Shown: positions 21,189 to 31,624 of the stretch, piece after piece
How the letters are laid out: each line of letters opens with the position of its first letter
How positions within the stretch are numbered: the first letter of the stretch is position 1
Origin: Basidiobolus meristosporus CBS 931.73
Lineage: Eukaryota > Basidiobolomycota > Basidiobolomycetes > Basidiobolales > Basidiobolaceae
NCBI GenBank assembly: GCA_002104905.1
Contig: MCFE01000726.1
Location: 1 to 41,900 of the forward strand
DNA: 41,900 nt
Direction of reading: 5' to 3'
Made by a program: the position numbers and the translations under genes
The notes under the pieces: model-generated
What the model was told of the DNA's origin: nothing
What the model saw: the letters and a program-made list of their open reading frames with translations, nothing else
Databases searched by the model: none

Positions 21189-23257
21189 CTACGTGCACGA
21201 CGGTGCATCTTCGGGGAGGGTCAGGTTAAGCACGATTGACAGTATCCCTGCCAAAATATACCCGGTTGAAGCAATGGTCTCAAGCGCCTCGTAGAACCCA
21301 GATAACGCCACATTCGTGGTGGCTGGTAAAACGTGGCTAAACCAGCCAGGCACAAGCTCCACTCCCAATGCCAATGCCAAAGAGGCAGCCACGATGATGC
21401 GATCCCTGCGCGTCCAGTCCAGGTAGGCGAGTATACGGATGCCTGAGGTTGCAACGGAAGAGAACAGTAGGGTGGTCATGCCGCCCATGACTGGCGAGGG
21501 AATTGCCAAAAATGCGCCCGAAATTTTGGCGAACATTCCGCAGATGATCAGCAGCCCTGCACAAACATAGCCGGCCACCCGGGATGCACATCGAGTGACC
21601 GCAATGACACCATTATTTTGACTGAACGTAACCACTCCCATGGATGTGGCTGCTCCGCTGAGTACGCCGGACAGCCCGTCAGCTAGTAGGCCGCCTTGCA
21701 TTCGGGAGTCGAAATCTGGCCCCTCGACCGCAATTCCAGAAACATCACAGCTAGCCGTGAGATCGCCTATACATTCGATCAGAAAGTCAACATAGACAAA
21801 CAAAAGTGGGATGACTCCTGGCCCGTAGACCGAGAGCTTGAACGTTTTGACCCAGAGGAAGGTGACGATGGGTGCGCTTTGAATGCTGGACGAATCAAAC
21901 ATGCCGACTGCTCCTCCGATAGCGCATCCTATTTTGGGCAATTAGTAATCGTAGCGATGAATGGGATCCACTTTCATTACCAACTGCAAGTCCAATCACG
22001 ACCGCGATATTCTTCAAAAAGATGGAGCCGACCATCTCGACCACGATGATGGTCACGAACACACTCGCACCAAGACCAATATAGGCCGGTGACCCCCATG
22101 GGAAGCTGCTCGGTGCTTCGGTAGTCGGACATTTGCTGAACATCCCGGTGTCCGGACGAGCGGAGCATGGGCCAGTTCCACCCGCCCAGTTCTGCATGCC
22201 TGATATAATAAGCGAGGCCCCTATCACCGTCAGAACAACGCCGGTGACGATTTTGGGGAAGATTCGTCTCATCACACGCGAAGGCAGAAAGCTAATGGAA
22301 ATGGAAATCGCCGCGCAGAGCATCTATACAATGTCGTCATCAACCTCCGCTATTTTCATCGGCAGCCTCGACTACTTACCTGGGTTCCCAGAATGGCCCC
22401 GAATGCGTCAGGACATGGGTGATAAAGATATGTTCCGTCGGACTGGAGCTCTCTGGCGCATGACCCATTCTTATACATTGACCCGATGATTGCTTGTGCG
22501 GCGGGGATGTTAGAGAAAGCTACGCCGGTGATCTGAAGTAGTCTGCTAGCGGGGTGAATACCAATTCTCAGAGAACCAAGAGGAATGAGAAGTACCCTGC
22601 TCCTATGAAGTATTTGGTTCTCGGGATGCGGAAGCGAACGATTTGGATAATACTAGAGCGCCTTAGTTAAATCAGGTCAATTCTTATGGTGTCATAGCGC
22701 ATTACCTCATCAGACCCGACATCTGGAGCAAGATGCTGGTCAGCTTTACGCAGGGAAGAATATGTTGTGACAAGGAACCTTACCATCAATGATGCAGAGA
22801 TCATGTAGGAACGCGTCTCCTGGTCCAAATTCAAGAAGGTCTCTCCTGCACCGCTGATCATGATTGTGGGACTAATGATGCCTCCGATAACGGCCAAGAA
22901 ATCTACAGGTGCGTGGATTAGTCGGATTACTGGGGAGGTTGCTCAATGATTTCGATTTACGTTGGAGGCCCATCAGTAGGGCTACAGATATGGGAATTTC
23001 ATCATCTGGTCCGAAGAATGGAGACGTATTGACCTGGTTGCGTTGGAGGAATGGGATCCGTGGCATACTGAAGTCACGTTAACACAAAGTGTCCAGATGG
23101 ATAATGTTTCGAACCGTTACCAAAGTGCACCATAGTCATATTCTCCAAACCACCCTCGACGACTCGTAACCTTCTCGACCAATGTCAACTTCAGCGGGTA
23201 GTTGAGAGACAAGTCTGATTCCTTTTCCAAGGCCATGTGTTTGATATCGTCTACCAT
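21189..23257 (-). CDS. Uric acid-xanthine permease (UapA/UapC-type NAT/NCS2 transporter)
   Basis: Eight exons, 560 aa: 23257-23121, 23067-22961, 22902-22784, 22722-22706 (17 nt), 22652-22596, 22542-22380, 22323-21981, 21928-21189. Signatures in order: GALCMPRIPFL; FGPDDEIPISVALLMGLQHF with the TM1 QH motif (Gln81-His82); SASLMMSGLMSIIQIVRFRIPRTKY assembled across the microexon; GVAFSNIPAA; FLIECIGDLTA, matching the UapA Glu356 helix; and the NAT signature QNNGVIAVTR (418-427). Length and motifs match fungal high-affinity urate/xanthine:H+ symporters of the plasma membrane. Substrate choice between urate/xanthine and other purines is inferred from Q-N-x-G-x-x-x-x-T-R. It is divergently transcribed from deaminase copy 1 with only 243 bp between the start codons. 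Confidence 0.93.
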
Positions 23258-23500
23258 GTTGTATAGCGTGGAGAGGTGTTGGTGGAGGTTTTTATGCAGA
23301 AATTCCCTTCCCTTATCTTTAATTTGGTTGAAGGGAACGGGGAAATACTGGTAATGGTGCTACCCCGACCGGTTTCCAGTGGAATGATAGAGAATCGACA
23401 CCCAGATAAAACCCATCTTATCTCGGATCGTCTACATGGGAATCCGGGGAATATAAATTCGATTTTCCGGTTGCATCCTTTACCTCGTCATTGTATAAGA
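23258..23500. promoter_or_regulatory. Shared divergent promoter: purine permease / deaminase 1
   Basis: The 243 bp between the two ATGs must hold both promoters. TATA-like TATAAATT lies at about 23,452-23,459 and TTGTATAAG just before the deaminase ATG. The layout suggests, but does not prove, co-regulation. Confidence 0.5.
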
Positions 23501-24569
23501 ATGTTTTCTATCAAACGCTTGGCTATCGTTGCGGGACTTGTTGTCTCATTGCTTCAGGGAGAAACATCAGCCACCTCGTGTGACCTCGAGAGTCAGCTCG
23601 CGAAAGATGAATGCTACATGAAGATTGCCTTGGACTTTGCCAAGGCCCACAACCCTGGATTCCCATTCGGTGCCTTGATCGTGGACCACAAGAAAAACGA
23701 AATCTCCTGCTACGGCGCGAACAGCAACAAGCAAAACAAGCTGATGCATGGTAGGCCCTCGTCCACTATCTGCTCCCCGTTTCCGTTGTCTTTACCTTTC
23801 TCTTTGCGTTTCTCTGTTCTCCCTCCCTTCCTTCTTTCCTTCTGGCTCACTCCACCTCATGTGCTCGGACTGTGATACTCATGCCACTTCATCCTAGGTG
23901 AGACCGCAGCCTTCTGGAAGTAAGTAGTCACGCATACTTGGCTGGCCAGAGGAAGATCCACTCACCAACCTGTTCTGCTACACAGTTGCACCCAGATGTA
24001 TCCCTCGCCCACCAACGACGACATGAACGACCCAGGACTCGACTGGTCCCAGCAAACACTCTACACAACCGGTGAGCCAGTGAGTATCTTCAGCGCTGGC
24101 TGCGGTATGGCCATATGACACACAATAGAGTATAACCAGAGTTTCCCATGTGTGTAGTGTCCCATGTGTGCGTCACAGAGTATCTACCGAGGAGTGTCCC
24201 GAGTAGTGTGGGGAACATCCATTCCAGACATCAACAAGAGCGGCCGTCAGCAGATCATGATTCGCATGTGAGTATCACTCGCCCCTCTCTAACAACACAA
24301 AACTGTGTGCTGATTTCAGTTTTAGGGAAGAAGTGGTTAACTCGGCCCGTTTAGGGGGGAACAGACCGGACAAGCGAGTACCGGAGTTGGTAGGGGGAGT
24401 GTTGAAGAAGGAGTGCGATGCAGCCTTTTGGGACGCGTTTGCAGTCTTCCGAGATGACGATTATGTCGAGGGGATGAAACTTTGGGGAGAATCGGAATAC
24501 ATACATAGTCACGAGCCTCAATCCTCAAGCCCAGGAGAGGCTGAGTTCTACGCACGCGATGAACTCTGA
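23501..24569 (+). CDS. Secreted CDA-fold nucleoside/nucleobase deaminase, copy 1 (C-terminal RDEL)
   Basis: Five exons, 239 aa: 23501-23750, 23898-23919 (22 nt), 23986-24079, 24158-24267, 24326-24569. Signal peptide at about 1-24 (MFSIKRLAIVAGLVVSLLQG). The cytidine/deoxycytidylate deaminase fold shows FPFGALIVD, then the zinc/catalytic HGE (split between exon 1 and the 22-nt exon), and TGEPCPMC formed across intron 3 (PC-x-x-C zinc ligands). These residues are those of hydrolytic base deaminases (TadA, GuaD and relatives). The rest (GTSIPDINKSG, LGGNRPDKRVPELVGGVLKKECDAAFWDAF) is shared by all copies. Copies 2-4 stop at KAHEH, whereas copy 1 lacks that stop and continues to YARDEL, an ER-retrieval-like end. 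Substrate unknown; guanine, adenine or a nucleoside are candidates given the neighbouring purine permease. Confidence 0.87.
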
Positions 24570-24887
24570 TATCCCAGGAAATATATGGTTCGCAGCCACT
24601 CCATGTAAAATCACGCTGTAAATAACTCGATTTTTATGAATAAATTCATACTACCATTCAGGAGTCCTTTTCTTTTACTTGGGCCAGATGGAGCCTTCAT
24701 TTTTGTTCTTTGTAAAGGCTAAAGATGCCTATGAACGTAATCCAAAGGGTAACATGAATTTATTGGTAGAAATCGAGTTATTTACAGCGTGATTTTACAT
24801 GGAGTGGCTGTGAACCATGCGCGTCTTCGCATCCAAGTGCTCCTCCCCCCTCTGTTGTGCTTTCTCCGATTCAGATGGACAGCCAAG
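24570..24887. other. Convergent 3' flanks with inverted 3'-UTR repeat
   Basis: The segment at about 24,590-24,655 (CACTCCATGTAAAATCACG onward, including an AATAAA signal) reappears inverted at about 24,750-24,815. The 3' ends of copies 1 and 2 therefore form an inverted repeat around a spacer of about 100 bp. Confidence 0.75.
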
Positions 24888-25916
24888 TTAGTGCTCGTGG
24901 GCCTTGATAAATCCCAGCTTTCCCCACTTCTTCATCCCTCTCAGGTAATCCTCGTCGCGGAATACTGCGAATGCGTCCCAAAAGGCTGCATCGCACTCCT
25001 TCTTCAACACTCCCCCTACCAACTCCGGTACTCGCTTGTCCGGTCTGTTGCCTCCCAATCGCTGAGAGCGGACCACCTCTTTCCTATACCATGGGTGAGT
25101 ATGTTCTCCCCGACTGATAGAGACGGGTGAGTGATACTCACATGCGAATCATGATCTGCTGACGGCCGCTCTTGTTGATGTCTGGAATGGATGTTCCCCA
25201 CACTACTCGGGACACTCCTCGGTAGATACTCTGTGACGCACACATGGGACACTACACACATGGGAAACTCTGGTTATACTCTATTGTGTGTCATATGGCC
25301 ATACCGCAGCCAGCGCTGAAGATACTCACTGGCTCACCGGTTGTGTAGAGTGTTTGCTGGGACCAGTCGAGTCCTGGGTCGTTCATGTCGTCGTTGGTGG
25401 GTGAGGGATACATCTGGGTGCAACTGTGTAGCAGAACAGGTTGGTGAGTGGATCCTCCTCTGGCGCAGCCAAGTATGCGTGACTACTTACTTCCAGAAGG
25501 CTGCGGTCTCACCTAGGATGAAGTGGCATGAGTATCACACAGTCCGAGCACACTGAGGTGGAGTGAGCCAGAAGGAAAGAAGGAAGGGAGGAGGGAGAAC
25601 AGAGAAACGCAAAGAGAAAGGTAAAGACAACGGAAACGGGGAGCAGATAGTGGACGAGGGCCTACCATGCATCAGCTTGTTTTGCTTGTTGCTGTTCGCG
25701 CCGTAGCAGGAGATTTCGTTTTTCTTGTGGTCCACGATCAAGGCACCGAATGGGAATCCAGGGTTGTGGACCTTGGCAAAGTCCAAGGCAATCTTCATGT
25801 AGCATTCATCTTTCGCGAGCTGACTCTCAAGGTCACATGTCGCGGCAAACACTCCCCCGTGAAGCAGCAAGCTGGTGATCCCAGCGAGAAGTAACAGTGC
25901 GCACGATGGAGAACAT
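24888..25916 (-). pseudogene. Deaminase copy 2, frameshifted in the signal peptide
   Basis: Mirror image of copy 3. Exons: 25916-25666, 25512-25491, 25423-25330, 25251-25142, 25083-24888. The HGE, PCPMC and KAHEH ends are preserved and all splice sites are intact. Compared with copy 3 there is one extra base at about 25,891 (plus-strand G) inside the signal peptide: the ATG frame reads MFSIVRTVTSRWDHQ and soon stops. Exon 1 is 251 nt instead of 250. The mature domain stays open but has no in-frame ATG before the mid-domain MKIALDF, so a secreted product is not expected. It could be a sequencing error. In intron 4 the branch-like ATACTAACC of copy 3 reads ATACTCACC. Confidence 0.8.
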
Positions 25917-26205
25917 ATGGGAGAAAGAGGGTTGAGCGAAGGTGATGTGTATTGTGGATACTGTGGTGGTGAGCGAGTGGGAAGCCTCTATATATTCGCG
26001 ACTCTTGCCCAGGGAATCCAGACCAGGTATGGGTTTGGTGATGTCTACTACACAAGTGTTCTCAGGCAAACCTGTTGGAATACCAAGGGAATGTTTCTCC
26101 TCTGGATGGTGAGTATGGCGGTGTGTTCCGTGTGGAGAGCAGAGGGTATGAGGGGAGCAGCACACAAATCGGTAAGCACCAAATCGCACCTGGTGCGAGT
26201 GACCG

Positions 26206-26817
26206 GGTGTGAATATCTTTCTGCTCAGATTACAGATGGAAAGGCATTTCTGCGTAGCTTTAGATACCAGGTAAATTCGCTGACAACCTGTTTCGATCGG
26301 ACAAATTCTATTTGGCACTTTACCTTCACGAAAAACCTAGTGTGATGCAAAAGAAAATTCCCCAGCCTCTTAACATTTATGCGATAGCAAGTCACCTATC
26401 AACAAAGCAGAACGTAAAAGAATGGAACGGAAATTGGACTAGCCCAATCACCATAGATCCAAATGATGATATCGTCTGTTCGCTTGTTTAATGTTCGTTG
26501 AAGAGCATCTACCATGGATTGTCTGTTGAGTGGTAACACGATTAGTCGGCAAACGTTTCCATAGAAACGAAGCTATTTGCACTTTCATGATCAGCGCTTC
26601 GGATAAGCCTTTCTGGTATCTACATGTAACGCTAATCGGAAATAAGTGATTATAGAATTTAATCAGAGATAGCGGTGATAGGAGAGTAACATTAGTATTA
26701 TCGTGATTAATGATCAGGCAGATTAGTACCTCATTCCCCTCCGGTCTAATGGCTTCCGGAGGATTTACCTGGGATAAAGTACTACACAATCATATATCTA
26801 CATCCAAATGAGAAGAT
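26206..26817. other. Unique spacer of the inverted repeat
   Basis: About 610 bp, AT-rich, with no recognisable coding. The 113-codon frame at 26448-26789 (-) has no family signature. Confidence 0.5.
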
Positions 26818-27028
26818 ATACGCACTCTCACCATGTGCGATTCAGTGCTCATTGATTTGTGTGCTGCTCCCGTCATACCCTCTGCTCTCCACACGGAACA
26901 CACCGCCATACTCACCATCCAGAGGAGAAACATTCCCTTGGTACTCCAACAGGTTTGCCTGAGAACACTTGTGTAGTAGACATCACCAAACCCATACCTG
27001 GTCTGGATTCCCTGGGCAAGAGTCGCGA

Positions 27029-27037
27029 ATATATAGA
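27029..27037 (+). promoter_or_regulatory. TATA box of deaminase copy 3
   Basis: AATATATAG lies about 75 bp upstream of the ATG at 27108. The same box is present, mirrored, upstream of copy 2 (about 25,988-25,996). Confidence 0.5.
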
Positions 27038-27107
27038 GGCTTCCCACTCGCTCACCACCACAGTATCCACAATACACATCACCTTCGCTCAACCCTCTTT
27101 CTCCCAT

Positions 27108-28131
27108 ATGTTCTCCATCGTGCGCACTGTTATTCTCGCTGGGATCACCAGCCTGCTGCTTCACGGGGGAGTGTTTGCCGCGACATGTGACCTTGAGAGT
27201 CAGCTCGCGAAAGATGAATGCTACATGAAGATTGCCTTGGACTTTGCCAAGGTCCACAACCCTGGATTCCCATTCGGTGCCTTGATCGTGGACCACAAGA
27301 AAAACGAAATCTCCTGCTACGGCGCGAACAGCAACAAGCAAAACAAGCTGATGCATGGTAGGCCCTCGTCCACTATCTGCTCCCCGTTTCCGTTGTCTTT
27401 ACCTTTCTCTTTGCGTTTCTCTGTTCTCCCTCCCTTCCTTCTTTCCTTCTGGCTCACTCCACCTCGTGTGCTCGGACTGTGTGATACTCATGCCACTTCA
27501 TCCTAGGTGAGACCGCAGCCTTCTGGAAGTAAGTAGTCACGTATACTTGGCAGACCAGAGGAAGATCCACTCACCAACCTGTTCTGCTACACAGTTGCAC
27601 CCAGATGTATCCCTCACCCACCAACGACGACATGAACGACCCAGGACTCGACTGGTCCCAGCAAACACTCTACACAACCGGTGAGCCAGTGAGTATCTTC
27701 AACGCTGGCTGCGGTATGGCCATATGACACACAATAGAGTATAACCAGAGTTTCCCATGTGTGTAGTGCCCCATGTGTGCGTCACAGAGTATCTACCGAG
27801 GAGTGTCCCGAGTAGTGTGGGGAACATCCATTCCAGACATCAACAAGAGCGGCCGTCAGCAGATCATGATTCGCATGTGAGTATCACTCATCCCGTCTCC
27901 ATCAGTCGGGGAGAACATACTAACCCATGGTATAGGAAAGAGGTGGTCCGCTCCCAGCGATTGGGAGGCAACAGACCGGACAAGCGAGTACCGGAGTTGG
28001 TAGGGGGAGTGTTGAAGAAGGAGTGCGATGCAGCCTTTTGGGATGCATTCGCAGTATTCCGCGACAAGGATTACCTGAGAGGGATGAAGAAGTGGGGAAA
28101 GCTGGGATTTATCAAGGCCCACGAGCACTAA
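27108..28131 (+). CDS. Secreted CDA-fold deaminase, copy 3 (intact)
   Basis: Five exons, 223 aa: 27108-27357, 27507-27528, 27595-27688, 27767-27876, 27936-28131. Signal peptide MFSIVRTVILAGITSLLLHG, then the mature domain beginning ATCDLESQLAKDECYMKI. Catalytic HGE and PCPMC motifs are complete after splicing. The C-terminus is GKLGFIKAHEH. Intron 4 contains ATACTAACC, a good match to the fungal branch-point CTAAC, 15-20 nt before its TATAG acceptor. Six Cys residues besides the zinc ligands fit an extracellular disulphide-bonded protein. It is the parental-looking copy against which copies 1 and 2 can be judged. Confidence 0.88.
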
Positions 28132-28270
28132 CCCGGCTGTCCATCTGAATCGGAGAAAGCACAACAGAGGGGGGGGGGAGCACTTGAATGCGAAGACGCG
28201 CATGGTTCACAGCCACTCCATGTAAAATCACGCTGTAAATAACTCGATTTCTACCAATAAATTCATGTTA

Positions 28271-29015
28271 GTTTGCTTAAAGACCGAAAGATTCAAGGTT
28301 TCTCGTCTAGTGCTAAGTAAGATAAAGTTTCACCAGGATCAATGAGGAGCAAGTGTATCCGTAAATTACAGCAGACTACGTGACTATCACAACTCCAGGA
28401 CTGGCATAGCAGATTCCGATTTTATCCCAGGCAATGCTTGCTTGTAAGGTATGATCTACGGGGCGAGGTGTTGGGAAGGAACTGGTGGATTAGGGTTAGA
28501 ATCGTATACACTTGCTACTAGTAGTTAGTTGAAAACCGTGCTGTTTCTGTTATGTGAATCTTTATAAAAATTACCAAATAAGTATGATGTATAACGCTGA
28601 TCCTGGATCTCCTTGATGGCTGTAGAGTGCTGGGAATACGCCGGTTATTGTTGGGACTTTGGTGTATGTGTAACTAAGATGACGCCTGGTTCTGATGAGA
28701 TCATAGTGACCCGTTTCCGTTGAGTAACCGCTGCATGGCTCAACAGGTTTACCAGGGAAGTTTTCAAAATATTGAGGCGTTGGATACGATATACCTCCAA
28801 AGTACCATATATGGGGGTGGCGATCATCCTACTTGCAATAAAGTATCGATACAATATTCGTAGGGAAATGCCGATTCATATTCTTAGTTCTCCACACGGG
28901 TCATCAACACACTACGTGGGAATACCAAAAAAGATGGAGACTACACGTAGGCTGGACATACAGAGTATATAATCCCACCTACACACACATAGCAGGTCCA
29001 CTTCTCAATACTACA
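28271..29015. other. Intergenic between deaminase copies 3 and 4
   Basis: No gene recognised. A TATATAATC box (about 28,966-28,974) lies about 45 bp upstream of the copy 4 start. Confidence 0.5.
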
Positions 29016-29943
29016 ATGCTTTCGCTGAAAAAGGGTGCTTTCCTTACTGGGCTTGCCGCCTTGTTGCTTCAAGGTGAGGTGTTTGCCTCCTCGTGCAATT
29101 CGGAGAGTCAAGTAGAGAAAGACGAGTGTTACATGAAGATCGCGTTGGATTTCGCCAAAGCGCACAACCCGGATTTTCCTTTCGGTGCTTTGGTCGTGGA
29201 CAACAACAAAGATGAGATCTCTTGCTATGGTGTGAACAGCAGCAAGCAAAATAAATTGTTGCATGGTAGGACCGTTCATATGCTTTTCCCGAGGACTGGA
29301 TGCTTAATGCTTATTCTAGGCGAGTCGGCTGCTTTCTGGAAGTAAGCAAGCACCTACATTTGGCAGACCAGAGGAAGATCCACTCACCAACCTGTTCTGC
29401 TACACAGCTGTACCCAGATGTATCCCTCGCCCACCAATGACGACATGAACAACCCAGGACTCGACTGGTCCCAGCAAACACTCTACACAACCGGTGAGCC
29501 AGTGAGTATCTTCAGCGCTGGCTGCGGTATGGCCATATGACACACAATAGAGTATAACCAGAGTTTCCCATGTGTGTAGTGCCCCATGTGTGCGTCACAG
29601 AGTATCTACCGAGGAGTGTCCCGAGTAGTGTGGGGAACATCCATTCCAGACATCAACAAGAGCGGCTGCCCACAGATTATGATTCGCATGTACGTATTAA
29701 GATATTCACTTCGCAGTTGTGATCAAGATTACTCACCAGCAATACAGGAAAGAGGTGGTCCGCTCCCAGCGATTGGGAGGCAACCGACCGGACAAGCACG
29801 TCCCAACCTTGACCGGAGGAGTGTTGAAGAAGGAGTGCGACGCAGCTTTTTGGGAGGCATTCGCAGATTTCCGTGACGAAGACTACCTCCAGGGGATGAC
29901 AGAATGGGGCCAGTTAGGGTATATAAAGGCACATGAACATTAG
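29016..29943 (+). CDS. Secreted CDA-fold deaminase, copy 4 (mosaic)
   Basis: Five exons, 223 aa: 29016-29265, 29320-29341, 29408-29501, 29580-29689, 29748-29943. Signal peptide MLSLKKGAFLTGLAALLLQG. Mature domain ASSCNSESQVEKDECYMKI... with HGE (here HGESAAFWN) and PCPMC, ending GYIKAHEH. The 5' exon, introns 1 and 4 and the 3' exon are clearly diverged from copies 1-3. Exons 3-4 with intron 3 and the end of intron 2 are nearly identical to them, pointing to gene conversion. All splice sites and frames are intact, so it is probably functional. Confidence 0.88.
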
Positions 29944-30575
29944 CTTTCAAACCCAGTGTGATCGGCACTCCATGTATCGCGCATCAAATTCTAGCCAATA
30001 AACTCCTCGATCATCTGACTCCGAGAAGCAGGGTAGACGGCACCAGTGTAAGACTCCCACCCGTCCAATGATTTGTTCACTGCATCTTGACGCAAATCAC
30101 GTTTTGCATATTTTGTAAATAATACAACATGAGTACCGCAGCTAGGGTTTGGCGTTTGAAAGTAAAAAAGTTTCTTCGTCGAGAGTTTATTTTATACATT
30201 TTGTAAATGACACAACACAAGTACCCGAAACTAGAGTTTGGCGTTTGCAGAGGAGGACTGGCTTTGCCGCTGATCTGGTTGGAGTAGAGATGACATCCGT
30301 GGGACTCGCTTTTGGTGTATGATCCATGATGCATTGAACGTTGCCAATTTTCAAAACTCGGTTACCGTCTTCCTTGCCTAACACCACCGATCAGCTACCT
30401 ACCGGAAATTCAGCCGAGTAAACGGTGCAGGTCCCGTCAAATTGGGGCTAAATCTTTTCTCGTTTGGACGTTGCTTCTCACGCACTCTGTACACAGGCAC
30501 TTCGACTAGGCGACTGAACAGGTTTCCGTGAGAACTGCAATGAGGTGGGAGTTCAACAACATTGGTTTTCGTATA
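29944..30575. other. Spacer to the repeat compartment
   Basis: Last CpG-containing stretch before the repeat-rich region. It holds the direct repeat at 30112-30248 and otherwise no recognisable gene. Confidence 0.5.
30112..30248. repeat. Diverged direct repeat of about 60 bp (two units)
   Basis: The unit starting TTTTGCATATTTTGTAAATA at 30112 recurs at about 30190 as TTTTATACATTTTGTAAATG. Both run through ...ACAACA..AGTACC... and TTTGGCGTTTG. About 80% identity by eye. Confidence 0.7.
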
Positions 30576-31624
30576 TATTTCATAGAAGGCCAGGTCAATG
30601 CCAGTAGTACTGTACCATTATTGTTCTTTTGTAACTTTTGTGGTGTCGCTCATTAGTTGCACTGTAGGATCATGCCTGGTATGAAATTTATACACCTGAT
30701 GTGTAAGTATTCCATATAAAATTTGCTTGTAGAATCACTGAAGCCTCCTGCATATCAGCCTCAATATATGTGTACATCTGCTGCAATTGAACCAATTCTA
30801 GCACCTGAGTCCAGCTAATAGCATAGTCTGGCAACATATCAATGCCTAATATTGTGAGAAACCAGGGTATTATGGCATCATTCAGGCAGGCCTTTTGTGA
30901 ATTCAGGATGGCCTTACACCCTATGAAGAATTATTGTGATAATCCTGTCAAAAGGCCGTCACAAATTCTAAGTCCTGTCACTAAGAGGTATTGATCCCAT
31001 CAGGACACCTTGCAAAGACCATCAAAAAATAATTGCACCCTGATATCACAAAAAACTTGGTCAAAATTTCTCATCACAACAATACAAAAGTGGCTTATGA
31101 TTGGTTGTCTGCCAATTTTTGCACTTTCTGATCCTGGACACTCTATCACCTCCTACATTTGTGTGCATTGATTGGCTATTGCCTCTTTTTTGTTGTAAGA
31201 GTCTTGGAGATATTGGAAGTGATTTAGGAGGACAAGTAGATTGTAGGGTTTTCACTTGATGATATATTGAATGTAAAGTAGTATTTATACTTTTACATAG
31301 TATTGGCATTACAAACCCATAGAATAGATTAAGGAGGGTCCCAAGAACATGTGTGCAAAGTTTGGGGCTGTTTGGACAACTTTGAGAATTTTCATGTTCT
31401 GTGTACCTGGTATTTTGGATGAAAGTATTCTAAGTACATCCCAACAAGGAATTTGGTCAGTATCCTCTACAGATCTGAAGGTAATGATCTAAGTGACTAA
31501 GTTAGGTGAATATTTAGGTGGAATTACAAATTTTTACAACATTTTTCACACTCCTTACTACCTGAATCAGCCATTTCACTTACTTTTCATGCATACAAAT
31601 TGATTTATTTCTGTTGGCACTTCA
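30576..31624. other. CpG-depleted AT-rich DNA, no gene recognised
   Basis: Start of the repeat compartment. Only about two CG dinucleotides are seen in the first kilobase. Probably decayed retroelement sequence upstream of the copia pol. Confidence 0.5.

Larger units (their letters stand above)
24750..28270. repeat. Large head-to-head inverted repeat carrying deaminase copies 2 and 3
   Basis: The left arm (about 24,750-26,205) is the near-identical reverse complement of the right arm (about 26,818-28,270). The match covers promoter, all exons and introns, 3' UTR and the AATAAA region. The spacer of about 610 bp between the arms (26,206-26,817) is unique and AT-rich, with no gene seen. Similarity fades gradually at the inner ends (GTGCGAGTG versus GTGAGAGTG). 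Confidence 0.9.

Noticed and set aside
26790-27356. 188-codon minus-strand frame, plus similar frames opposite the other deaminase copies
   Set aside because: Antisense of deaminase exon 1; repeated only because the gene is repeated.
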